Shown in pieces: positions 15,701 through 23,151 of a stretch of DNA of 41,857 bases (the stretch's first letter is position 1; every line of letters starts with the position of its first letter). The notes under the pieces were generated by a model. The model saw only the letters and a program-made list of their open reading frames with translations. It made no database searches and had not been told where the DNA came from. Origin of the DNA: CAYSLZ01 sp964547295 (GTDB lineage Bacteria > Patescibacteriota > Microgenomatia > UBA12405 > JAHJSD01); NCBI GenBank assembly GCA_964547295.1, contig CAZJMH010000001.1:1-41857 (forward strand), given 5' to 3'. A program made the translations under genes and the position numbers.

Positions 15701-15895
15701 GCACATAAAGCCTTTTTAACTTTGCAAGAAATGCTGACAATTAAGTCTGATGATGTGAGCGGTCGCGGTGAAGCTTTTCAAGCGATGATTAAAGGCCGGC
15801 CGATTCCAGATCCCGGTATTCCAGAATCATTTAAGGTTATGGTTAAAGAACTGGCTGGTTTAGGATTAAAAGTTAATCCTGTTAAGGAAGAATAA
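12713..15895 (+). CDS. rpoB: RNA polymerase beta subunit
   Basis: Part of the catalytic core of RNA polymerase. The 1060-aa protein is compact against 1342 in E. coli because the lineage-specific inserts are missing. Landmarks include the fork-loop/rifampicin region (residues 375-402), YGRICPIRSPEGMNIGL, KVGDKLAGRHGNKGV and ARMGGQRLGEMEVWALEA. In the rifampicin region S381, E384, L394 and T399 replace E. coli Q513, D516, H526 and S531, while R397 (R529) is kept. rplK, rplA, rplJ and rplL, often upstream of rpoB, are not here. rpoC follows after 1 nt. Confidence 0.98.
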   Translation: MAKKRTYLGKKPFTPQPIDLTQVQKKSWQRFIDYQLNEIIQSTVPIEDYTGKNWRLEFGKLKLGKPSVTAEEAFRKDLSYSAPVEIEAKLTNKRKNKTQKEDVFLLNLPLMTDRGTFIISGIERCVLNQLVRSPGVYFISEEDERTGKILYEAEIRPLRGSWLEFLISRRGIIYARIDRRRKFPATVIFRSLGIETNRDLIDTFGKFIQPTIEQDPTENQDQALLEFYQKIRPGEPAVLETARNNFRQRFFELRTYELGQVGRYKINKRLGLSFDDEKKENWVLKKEDLVSTVKYLISLQKGKAEKVDDIDHLANRRIRQVGEIVTQVALRSATMRFERMVKERMSMASPNKEGTTPTRLVSSQVFTNAINSFFRTSQLSSILEQTNPLSELDLLRRVTVLGPGGLSRERASFSIRDIHDSQYGRICPIRSPEGMNIGLVTYLALFAQVNKYGFLEAPYRKVKKIKSGGKTKMKVTDEVVYLPADDEENYYITNEGVEINGDGFITQDWVPVRHQGEFFESQVENVQLIDYVSQQVLGIAAALIPFVSHDEPQRALMGAHMLCQGTPLVKTDSPVIGTGLEPIVARAMGWVKEAEESGTVEQVDGDKVVVKPKGKKSSKTYPVTKFKRTSPYGTCFSQRPVVEPGDKIKKGQLIIDGPGCHQGEFAPGKNLLIAYAPFEGLVYEDAIAISDRLLEDDTFTSIQIEEYEAEVVDTKLGPEEVTRDIPNVAESDLANLTEDGIVVVGANVKSHDILVGKVEPKGEKELSAEERLLRAIFGEKAKDVKDTSLRVPHGESGTVIDVNILDRDEGDELNPGINKIVKVSVAQQRKIKVGDKLAGRHGNKGVISKIVPRQDMPYLEDGTPVDIIISPLSVISRMNLGQIMETHLGWAAKKLDKKLALPVFGNLSEKEMIEMLKKADLPISGKARLFNGKTGQPYDQKAVVGVAYIMKLIHMVQDKVHARSTGPYSLVTQQPLGGKARMGGQRLGEMEVWALEAHKAFLTLQEMLTIKSDDVSGRGEAFQAMIKGRPIPDPGIPESFKVMVKELAGLGLKVNPVKEE

Positions 15896-15896
15896 T

Positions 15897-18800
15897 ATGT
15901 CTAATAAACTTAAAAAAAGAGATATGAGCTTTGAAGGTTTTGGTGACCTAGCAGAATTTGACGGTTTGAGAATAAAATTAGCTTCTCCTGAAGAAATTTT
16001 AAGCTGGTCACACGGTGAAGTAACCGAACCGGAGACAATTAATTATCGGACTTGGAGACCAGAAAAAAACGGTCTTTTTTGTGAAAAAATATTTGGGCCG
16101 ACAAAAAATTATCAATGTTATTGCGGAAAATACAAAAAAAGGCGTTATAAGGGGGTTGTTTGTGATAAATGTGGTGTTGAGGTAACTCATTCTCAGGTTA
16201 GAAGAGAGAGAATGGGGCATATTACATTGGCAGCTCCAGCTGTTCATCTCTGGTATTGGAGAAATATATTTTCTCCCTTATCTTATTTACTTAATATTTC
16301 CCGGAAGGACTTAGAAGGTGTTATTTATTTTACCCGCTATATGGTATTAGAGTGCGACGGAAGGGTTCAAAGAGGAGCAGCATCTAAAATTGAAGAAGGA
16401 ATTGATGTTAAAAAGAAAGCAATTTCTAAGACAGTTGAAGAAAAAATGAAAAAGCTTCAACAATCAAAAGACAAAGAAGAAAAGAAATTAGGAAAAGAGA
16501 TAAAGCACGATGACCAGTTGGCAATTGCTAAAGAAGAGTTAAATGTTAAATTTAGGCAAAAAAAGCAACGTTTAAAAAATAAAGAAGCAGTTGAACATGA
16601 AAAATTAGATGAATTAAAAGAGGACCTAATTGACAAGGCAGAATCAATTGATGTTTTATCTGTTCTTACTGAACCAGAGCTTTATCATTTAAGACAATTT
16701 GGTGCTGATGATTTTTTTGAGGTTGAAGTCGGGGCAGAAGCAATACTTAAAGTTTTAAAAGATTTCAAATTAAAGACTAGGGTTAAAAAGTTAAGAAAAT
16801 CACTTAAGAAAACAAGAAGTAAACAGAAAAAAAAGAAATTAATGCGCCGAATCCGGGTTATAAATGGTATGTTAAAAGCTGAAGTAGAGCCCTCTTGGAT
16901 GGTGTTAAGAACTTTACCGGTTATTCCACCAGAACTTCGTCCTATGGTCCAGCTGACTGGTGGCCGGTTTGCTACTAGTGATTTAAATGACCTTTATCGG
17001 CGTGTAATTAACCGCAATAATCGGCTAAAAAGGTTGATGGAATTGGGTGCGCCAGAAATCATTTTAAGAAATGAAAAGCGGATGTTGCAAGAATCTGTTG
17101 ATATGTTAATTGATGCCTCAAGAAGTAGGCGTCAGCGCTATTCTAAACGGCCGCCAAGGTCATTATCTGATTTGCTTAAAGGAAAAAAGGGCAGATTTAG
17201 ACGTAACTTATTGGGTAAGCGAGTGGATTATTCTGGTCGAAGTGTAATTGTTAGTGGTCCAAAATTAAAACTTAATGAATGTGGTTTACCAAGAGAAATG
17301 GCTTTGGAATTATTCCGGCCGTTTATTCTTAGGGAAATGATTTTAAGAGGTTTAGCGCCTAACGTAAGAAGTGCTAAAGGGATTTTAGACCATAAACCGC
17401 CAGAGGTTTATGATATTTTAGAAACAGTTGTAAAAGACAAATTAGTTTTACTTAATCGGGCGCCGACGTTACACAAGTTGTCCATTCAGGCTTTAAAGCC
17501 AATATTAATTGATGGTTTGGCAATTCAAATCCCGGCTTGTATATGTTCTGGTTTTAATGCTGACTTTGATGGTGACGAAATGGGTGTTCATTTACCTCTT
17601 TCTAAAAAAGCGCAAAAAGAAGTTAAAGAAAAAATGATGCCGAGAAGTAATTTGCTTAAGCCGGCCAGTGGACGGCCAATTTCTGTTCCTACCAAAGAAA
17701 TGGTAGTTGGTTGTTATTATCTGACTTCGGTTCGAACAGAAGATTTAGGTTTGTTAGAAAATAAAAAAGAAAGCTTACAAAAAGTATCTCTTTTTGGTGA
17801 CCCAGAGGAGGCCCTAATTAGTTGGAGGACAAATAAAATTGGGGTCCGGCAACTCATTGGGGTTAGAATTAATAAGGAGATGATTTTAACAACAGTCGGT
17901 CGGATTTTATTTAATCAAGCATTGCCGAAAGAGTTAGGTTTTATTAATCAGCCAGTAGAATCAGGTGAGGTTAAAAAGTTGATTAATAATGCTTATAAAA
18001 ATTTAGATGAGAAAAAAGTGGTTGATTTAATTGACCGGCTGAAAGATTTAGGATTTTGGGGGGCAACTTATTCTGGTATTTCTCCTTCTATTTTTGATTG
18101 TAAATTATTGCCCGACAAAGAAAAAATTATTGAAGAAGCAAATCAAAGAGCAAGCCAAATTGAAGAGAATTATCGAGAAGGTTTAATAACTGCTAATGAA
18201 AAAAATGAATTAACTCAGAATATGTGGATTGAAACAACAGAAACTATTGCCGATTTGACTTGGGACCGATTCGGCGCTGATGACCCAATTAAAATGATAA
18301 GTGACGCTGGTATAAGTAGAGTTTCAAGAGACCAAATAAAACAAGTTTCAGGAATGAGGGGATTAATTGTTGACCCGCTCGGTCAAATTGTTCCCTTACC
18401 GACTAAATCTAACTTTAGGGAGGGCCTTTCCGTTTTTGAATATGTAACCGGTGCTCGTGGATCAAGAAAAGGATTGACTGATACAGCTTTAAAAACTGCT
18501 GATGCCGGGTATCTTACCCGTCGGCTGGTTGATGTTGCTCATAGCAGTTTGGTTAGAGAAGAAGATTGTGGAACAACCAGGAAAATGATTATTAATAGGG
18601 ACGGAGAACGACTTAAATCATTTGCCAAGAGAATTCATGGTCGTTATTTAGCTGAAAAAGTTGTTGATCCAGAAAATAATAAAGTTTTATTTAAAAAGGG
18701 CCATTTAGTTGATGAAGAAGAAGCTGAGTTAATTAATGAAAAGGGAGTTAGTCAAGTTGCTGTTCGTTCTCCACTTTACTGCCGAACAAAGTATGGGGTT

Positions 18801-19658
18801 TGTTCTAAGTGTTACGGATGGGACATGTCAAACAAAAAACCTGTTCAAATTGGAACTCCGGTAGGTGTAGTTGCCGCTCAATCTATTGGTGAACCAGGAA
18901 CACAATTAACAATGAGAACTAAACATGCAGGTGGAGTTGTTGGCAAGGATGTTACCCAAGGCTTGCCGAGAGTAGAAGAATTGTTAGAGGTTAGAACTCC
19001 CAAAAACTTGTCACCTTTAGCGGAAGTTGATGGAAAGGTTAAAATTAAAGAAACAGAACAGGGGTATCAAATCAGCCTTATTAGTGGGCGGGGCAAAAAA
19101 AAGAAAAGCGTTTCTTACCGTGTTCCCCTGACTAGTCAGTTAAAAGTTGAAGATGGTCAGCCGGTATCCAAGGGGACACAGTTGGCCTCTGGCTCTCTGG
19201 ATGTTGAACAGGTATTAGAAGTTTTAGGCTTGCGTCGAGCCCAGCTTTATTTATTGAAAGAAGTTCAGGCGGTTTATGAGTCTCAGGGAATTACTATTCA
19301 CGATAAGCATGTAGAAACTTTAATTAGAGAAATGAGCAGTCGTGTGAAGATTATTCGGCCTGGTGATTCTGATTTCTTAATTGGTGAATTTGTTGAACAA
19401 CCAATATATCAGGAAACAAATGAAGAATTAAAAGAGGCGGGTAAAAAGCCAGCAAAAGGGCGAAGAGTTATTCTTGGCTTGATTAAAGCGGCTCTTAATA
19501 CCTACTCTTGGTTATCAGCAGCTTCATTTCAACATACAACCAATGTTTTGACCGAAGCTTCAATTTTGGGCAAAGTTGACCCAATGATTGGTTTAAAAGA
19601 AAATGTTATTGTCGGTCGTAAAATTCCAGTCACTCCTGAAAGAGCAAGGCTTGAATAA
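15897..19658 (+). CDS. rpoC: RNA polymerase beta' subunit
   Basis: The catalytic subunit of RNA polymerase, 1253 aa. The N-terminal zinc site is CYCG...CDKC (about 76-97), the catalytic loop is NADFDGD (554-560) with the three Mg2+-binding Asp, and the second zinc site is formed by C of DCGTT and the CRTKYGVCSKC cluster. Between the first zinc site and the clamp a long Lys/Glu-rich coiled coil (about 170-245) is an insertion relative to E. coli. It is translated directly after rpoB. No intein or frameshift is seen. Confidence 0.98.
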   Translation: MSNKLKKRDMSFEGFGDLAEFDGLRIKLASPEEILSWSHGEVTEPETINYRTWRPEKNGLFCEKIFGPTKNYQCYCGKYKKRRYKGVVCDKCGVEVTHSQVRRERMGHITLAAPAVHLWYWRNIFSPLSYLLNISRKDLEGVIYFTRYMVLECDGRVQRGAASKIEEGIDVKKKAISKTVEEKMKKLQQSKDKEEKKLGKEIKHDDQLAIAKEELNVKFRQKKQRLKNKEAVEHEKLDELKEDLIDKAESIDVLSVLTEPELYHLRQFGADDFFEVEVGAEAILKVLKDFKLKTRVKKLRKSLKKTRSKQKKKKLMRRIRVINGMLKAEVEPSWMVLRTLPVIPPELRPMVQLTGGRFATSDLNDLYRRVINRNNRLKRLMELGAPEIILRNEKRMLQESVDMLIDASRSRRQRYSKRPPRSLSDLLKGKKGRFRRNLLGKRVDYSGRSVIVSGPKLKLNECGLPREMALELFRPFILREMILRGLAPNVRSAKGILDHKPPEVYDILETVVKDKLVLLNRAPTLHKLSIQALKPILIDGLAIQIPACICSGFNADFDGDEMGVHLPLSKKAQKEVKEKMMPRSNLLKPASGRPISVPTKEMVVGCYYLTSVRTEDLGLLENKKESLQKVSLFGDPEEALISWRTNKIGVRQLIGVRINKEMILTTVGRILFNQALPKELGFINQPVESGEVKKLINNAYKNLDEKKVVDLIDRLKDLGFWGATYSGISPSIFDCKLLPDKEKIIEEANQRASQIEENYREGLITANEKNELTQNMWIETTETIADLTWDRFGADDPIKMISDAGISRVSRDQIKQVSGMRGLIVDPLGQIVPLPTKSNFREGLSVFEYVTGARGSRKGLTDTALKTADAGYLTRRLVDVAHSSLVREEDCGTTRKMIINRDGERLKSFAKRIHGRYLAEKVVDPENNKVLFKKGHLVDEEEAELINEKGVSQVAVRSPLYCRTKYGVCSKCYGWDMSNKKPVQIGTPVGVVAAQSIGEPGTQLTMRTKHAGGVVGKDVTQGLPRVEELLEVRTPKNLSPLAEVDGKVKIKETEQGYQISLISGRGKKKKSVSYRVPLTSQLKVEDGQPVSKGTQLASGSLDVEQVLEVLGLRRAQLYLLKEVQAVYESQGITIHDKHVETLIREMSSRVKIIRPGDSDFLIGEFVEQPIYQETNEELKEAGKKPAKGRRVILGLIKAALNTYSWLSAASFQHTTNVLTEASILGKVDPMIGLKENVIVGRKIPVTPERARLE

Positions 19659-19660
19659 AA

Positions 19661-19690
19661 TTAACCTAATTAACCCAATTATGTTATAAT
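19661..19690 (+). promoter_or_regulatory. rpsL-rpsG promoter TTAACC-18-TATAAT
   Basis: TTAACC (19661-19666) and a perfect TATAAT (19685-19690) with upstream TGT are separated by 18 nt. The predicted start near 19697 gives a leader of about 24 nt. The upstream part consists of 9-bp words (AATTAACCT, AATTAACCC, AATTATGTT). Confidence 0.6.
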
Positions 19691-19720
19691 GTATAGCGAT
19701 ATAATTTTAAAATTTTTATT

Positions 19721-20176
19721 ATGCCAACAATTAATCAATTGGTCCGAAAGGGCCGTAAGCAACCAAAAAAGAAATCAAAAAGTCCGGCTTTGCACGGAAA
19801 ATTAAATACGATAAAGGGCAGAGTAATTGATGTTCAATCTCCGCAAAAACGGGGGGTTGTTACTCAAGTTAAAACTATGGCCCCGAAAAAGCCGCATTCA
19901 GCCTTAAGGAAAGTGGCTAAGGTTCGTTTATCTAATCATCGAGAAGTCACTGCTTATATTCCCGGCGAAGGTCATAATTTAGCAGAACACTCAATCGTTA
20001 TGATTCGTGGAGGACGTGTTCGGGACTTGCCGGGTGTTAAATATCATGTAATTCGTGGCGTTGCTGATTCTAGTGGGGTTGTTGGCCGTAAAACAAGTCG
20101 CAGTAAATACGGGACACCGAAGGCAGAAATACCTGAAAGTGGTGGTTCAACTGACCAGGAGTTGGAGGAAGCTTAA
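19721..20176 (+). CDS. rpsL: 30S ribosomal protein S12
   Basis: S12 (uS12) lines the decoding centre and controls accuracy. The core is canonical (HSALRKVAKVRL, GEGHNLAEHS, DLPGVKYH), including the Asp that RimO modifies in other bacteria. Three things are odd: an insertion of about 13 residues (around KLNTIKGRVIDVQ) before the QKRGVV segment, His in KKPHSALRK where Asn is usual, and R101 (GGRVRDLPG) at the position of E. coli Lys88, where Arg is a known streptomycin-resistance change. At 151 aa it is longer than the usual 124-140. rpsG starts 1 nt after the stop. Confidence 0.97.
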   Translation: MPTINQLVRKGRKQPKKKSKSPALHGKLNTIKGRVIDVQSPQKRGVVTQVKTMAPKKPHSALRKVAKVRLSNHREVTAYIPGEGHNLAEHSIVMIRGGRVRDLPGVKYHVIRGVADSSGVVGRKTSRSKYGTPKAEIPESGGSTDQELEEA

Positions 20177-20177
20177 A

Positions 20178-20657
20178 ATGTCGAGAAAAGGATCAATAAA
20201 ACCAAGAGAAGTTAAAAAAGACCCGGTTTATAACAGCCGTTTGGTAACCAAACTAATTAATCGGGTGATGAAAGACGGCAAAAAATCAGTTGCCAGAAAA
20301 CAGGTTTATCAGGCTTTTGAAATAATCAAGAAAAAAGAAAAAACTGATCCGATGACGGTTTTTAGACAGGCAATGAATAATATCCGCCCGGATAAAGAAG
20401 TTCGGTCTCGTCGAGTTGGTGGAGCTGCTTACCAGGTTCCGATGCAGGTTCGCGGGCCGAGAAAGGATTCTCTGGCAATCAGGTGGATAATTAATTCTGC
20501 CCGTCAACGCCCAAATTCTGAATATCATACTTATGGAAAAAAGCTGGCCGCTGAAATAATTGATGCTTATAACCAGCAAGGTGGTGCTTACAACAAAAAA
20601 GAGCAGATTGAACGCGCTGCTGAAGCCAATAAAGCCTTCTCTCACCTCCGCTGGTAA
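20178..20657 (+). CDS. rpsG: 30S ribosomal protein S7
   Basis: uS7 nucleates assembly of the 30S head and contacts the E site. The 159-aa product begins MSRKGSIKPREV and carries the family signatures (DPVYNSRLVTKLINRVMKDGKK, VRSRRVGGAAYQVP, RWIINSARQRP, EIIDAYNQQG). An in-frame upstream ATG at 20055 would add 41 residues read from inside rpsL in another frame and is rejected. It forms a two-gene operon with rpsL. Confidence 0.97.
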   Translation: MSRKGSIKPREVKKDPVYNSRLVTKLINRVMKDGKKSVARKQVYQAFEIIKKKEKTDPMTVFRQAMNNIRPDKEVRSRRVGGAAYQVPMQVRGPRKDSLAIRWIINSARQRPNSEYHTYGKKLAAEIIDAYNQQGGAYNKKEQIERAAEANKAFSHLRW

Positions 20658-20724
20658 TTTATCAGGTAATACCAGGATTTAACCTGTGTTTGTTTACCCA
20701 TGCTAAAGGGATAAATTAGTTATC

Positions 20725-20752
20725 ACGGTTGAGAAAAACCGTTTAAACTTTT
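20725..20752 (+). terminator. Possible terminator after rpsL-rpsG
   Basis: ACGGTT and AACCGT (6-bp stem, GAGAAA loop, 20725-20742) are followed by TTAAACTTTT. The T-tract is interrupted, so it would be a weak intrinsic terminator on the + strand. It stands 67 nt after the rpsG stop. Confidence 0.4.
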
Positions 20753-20783
20753 AGGTCAAATCTTATGTAAAATAATTCAAAAT

Positions 20784-20838
20784 AAAAAAGATAAAAAATC
20801 CTCCTCCAACTACTACGATCGTAGTAGTTAGGGGAGGA
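20784..20838 (-). terminator. Strong inverted repeat with T-tracts on the minus strand
   Basis: A perfect 22-bp palindrome (20808-20829) is flanked by TCCTCCTC and its near complement, giving a hairpin of about 19 pairs over 20799-20838. On the minus strand it is followed by TTTTTT-ATC-TTTTTT, the form of an intrinsic terminator; on the + strand no T-run follows. No minus-strand protein gene reads into it. The remaining parts of 20658-20884 hold only the weak hairpin listed separately and no open frame of note. Confidence 0.55.
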
Positions 20839-20884
20839 AAATTAAAACAGGATTCCTAATAATTTGCGGTGCCTATTCATTTAT

Positions 20885-20913
20885 TTGCTTCTCAAGTTTG
20901 GTTGTGATAATAT
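20885..20913 (+). promoter_or_regulatory. fusA promoter TTGCTT-17-TAATAT (extended -10)
   Basis: TTGCTT (20885-20890), a 17-nt spacer ending in TGA, and TAATAT (20908-20913). The start is expected near 20920, so fusA has a leader of about 75 nt. Confidence 0.6.
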
Positions 20914-20942
20914 ATTTATTGCATTATTCGGAAGAGTAATCT

Positions 20943-20990
20943 CCCGCCGAAAGGCCCTTGAAATTGGTTTTTAACGGCGGGGATATTTTT
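20943..20990 (+). promoter_or_regulatory. Leader hairpin upstream of fusA
   Basis: CCCGCCG (20943-20949) pairs perfectly with CGGCGGG (20975-20981) around a 25-nt loop, followed by GA-TA-TTTTT (20982-20990) and the ATG 5 nt later. The large loop and interrupted T-tract are unlike an efficient terminator, so an attenuator or a translation-control structure is more likely. No Shine-Dalgarno sequence lies between the hairpin and the ATG. Confidence 0.5.
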
Positions 20991-20995
20991 GACTT

Positions 20996-23092
20996 ATGGC
21001 ACAACCAATTGAAGTAACAGAAAACCGGGATGTTCCGATGGAGAAAATAAGGAACATTGGAATTATTGCACATGTTAATGCTGGTAAGACAACAACTACT
21101 GAGCGGATGTTGTTTGAAACCGGCAGGACTTATAAGTTGGGTTCAGTTGATGAGGGTTCAACAGTCACCGATTGGATGGACCAGGAGCGTGAGCGGGGCA
21201 TAACAATTGTTTCAGCGGCGGTGACAACTTTTTGGCGGGACCACCGGATTAATATTATTGATACTCCTGGACATATTGATTTTACGGCTGAAGTTGAACG
21301 GTCACTTCGGGTTTTAGACGGCGCAGTAATGGTTTTTGACGGTCGAACTGGTGTTGAAGCGCAATCAGAAACGGTTTGGCACCAAGCAGACAAATATTCA
21401 GTTCCCAGAATTTGTGTTTTTAATAAATTAAATTTAGTTGGAGCTGATTTTGAAGGCTCAGTTGAAAGTATCCGGGCAAGGTTAGGAGCAAATGCTTCAC
21501 CTATACAACTTCCTTTGGGCTTGGGACATGATCTTCAGGGGGCAATTAATTTAGTTACCATGAAGGCCTATAAATATGATGGAGTCGAAGATAATAAACT
21601 TGAGGAAATTGAAATACCAAAGGATTTTTTGGATAAAGTTGAGATTTATCGTGAGAAATTAATTGAAAGTGTTGCTGAAGTTGATGAGACTATTTTACAA
21701 AAATTTTTAGAAGGTGAAAAAATTGAAGTTGATGAGCTTAAACAAGCAATTAGAAAAGGCGTGATTAATGGAGAATTTTTTCCGATTATGGGTGGAGACA
21801 GCCGGACGGTTAGTGTGCAATTGGTATTGGATGCGATTGTTGATTATCTACCTTCACCTTTGGACTTGCCTCCGGCAGAAGGGATTAATCCTAAAACAAA
21901 GAAAGAGGAAAAGCGCCAGCCGAAAAAAGATGAACCATTTTCAGCTTTGCTGTTTAAGATTCAAACTGACCCCCATGTTGGCAAATTAGCTTATTTAAGG
22001 ATTTATTCCGGCAGCTTAGAAAGTTCTTCCAAAGTTTATAACCCGACGCAGAATCGAACTGAGCGTGTTGGCCGCTTATTATTGATGCATGCTGATAAAC
22101 GAGAAGGAATTGATGAAGGGTATGCCGGAGAAATTGTTGCTGCTATTGGACTGAAAGATTCAGTTACTGGAGATACTCTTTGTGATGCTTCAAATCCGGT
22201 TATTTATGAAAATATTGAGTTTCCCGAACCAGTTATATCATTGTCAATCGAGCCGGAAACTAAGGCAGACCAGGAAAAATTAAGTGCTGCCTTGAATAAA
22301 TTTATGGAAGAAAACCCGACTTTTCAAACAAAAATTGACCATGATACCGGCCAAACAATTATTTCTGGTATGGGTGAGCTGCATTTGGAAATTTTGGTTG
22401 AACGGATGAGGCGTGAATTTGGAGTTAATGTTAAAACCGGTAAACCACAGATTGCCTACAGAGAAGCAATAACCAAAACAGTTGAGGCAGAAGGCCAATA
22501 TATTCGGCAGAGCGGTGGACGCGGTCAATACGGCCATTGTTTATTAAGGCTTGAACCTCGGGAAAGGGGCGAGGGCTTTTTATTTGAATCAGAGATTAAA
22601 GGAGCGTCAATTCCGGACAACTTTATTCCAGCTATAGAAAAGGGAGCAAAAGAGGCGACTGAAAAAGGTATTATTGCTGGTTATCCTTTGGTTGATGTTA
22701 AAGTGGTTGTTTATGACGGCAGTTACCATGAAGTTGATTCTTCTGATATGGCTTTTAAAATTGCCGCTTCTATTGCCACTCAAAAGGCGGCTAGAAGAGC
22801 TGATCCGGTTTTATTGGAGCCGATTATGAAATTAGAAGTAAATACACCAGATGAGTTTTTAGGTCAGGTAATTGGTGATTTATCGTCCCGCCGGGCCAAA
22901 ATTTTAGGAACTGAAACCAGAGGAAAATTAAAAGTAATTAATGCTTTGGTTCCATTAGCCGAAGTGCGTGGTTATGCGACGATAATTAGAAGCTTGACAC
23001 AGGGCAGAGGTTCTTTTTATATGGAGCCTTCTCATTATGAGAAAGTTCCGACTAATATTCAAGAAGAGCTTGTTGCAAATAGTACTACATAA
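20996..23092 (+). CDS. fusA: Elongation factor G, with Asn in G1 and G4 motifs
   Basis: EF-G drives translocation of tRNA and mRNA and ribosome recycling. The 698-aa protein is full length with all five domains; switch I (ERERGITI) and DTPGHIDF are canonical, as is the tip of domain IV region (SGGRGQYGH). Two G-domain positions are not: the P-loop reads AHVNAGKT (N28, normally Asp) and the guanine-recognition motif reads NKLN (143-146, normally NKxD). The frame has no disruption and the rest is well conserved, so a pseudogene is unlikely. Own promoter; tuf follows after 59 nt. Confidence 0.96.
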   Translation: MAQPIEVTENRDVPMEKIRNIGIIAHVNAGKTTTTERMLFETGRTYKLGSVDEGSTVTDWMDQERERGITIVSAAVTTFWRDHRINIIDTPGHIDFTAEVERSLRVLDGAVMVFDGRTGVEAQSETVWHQADKYSVPRICVFNKLNLVGADFEGSVESIRARLGANASPIQLPLGLGHDLQGAINLVTMKAYKYDGVEDNKLEEIEIPKDFLDKVEIYREKLIESVAEVDETILQKFLEGEKIEVDELKQAIRKGVINGEFFPIMGGDSRTVSVQLVLDAIVDYLPSPLDLPPAEGINPKTKKEEKRQPKKDEPFSALLFKIQTDPHVGKLAYLRIYSGSLESSSKVYNPTQNRTERVGRLLLMHADKREGIDEGYAGEIVAAIGLKDSVTGDTLCDASNPVIYENIEFPEPVISLSIEPETKADQEKLSAALNKFMEENPTFQTKIDHDTGQTIISGMGELHLEILVERMRREFGVNVKTGKPQIAYREAITKTVEAEGQYIRQSGGRGQYGHCLLRLEPRERGEGFLFESEIKGASIPDNFIPAIEKGAKEATEKGIIAGYPLVDVKVVVYDGSYHEVDSSDMAFKIAASIATQKAARRADPVLLEPIMKLEVNTPDEFLGQVIGDLSSRRAKILGTETRGKLKVINALVPLAEVRGYATIIRSLTQGRGSFYMEPSHYEKVPTNIQEELVANSTT

Positions 23093-23151
23093 TGTTAAAA
23101 TCTAGAAGAAAAATAAGTTAGTTATTATAGTTTTATTTAAGGAGGAAGTAA

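Noticed and set aside
19651..19690. Additional repeat before rpsL with 9-bp words
   Set aside because: Only three loose 9-bp words that overlap a promoter; too short to separate from AT-rich chance similarity.
20055..20177. N-terminal extension of S7 from an in-frame ATG inside rpsL
   Set aside because: The segment is rpsL read in another frame; S7 homologs begin at MSRKGSIKPREV (ATG 20178), which follows the rpsL stop by 1 nt.
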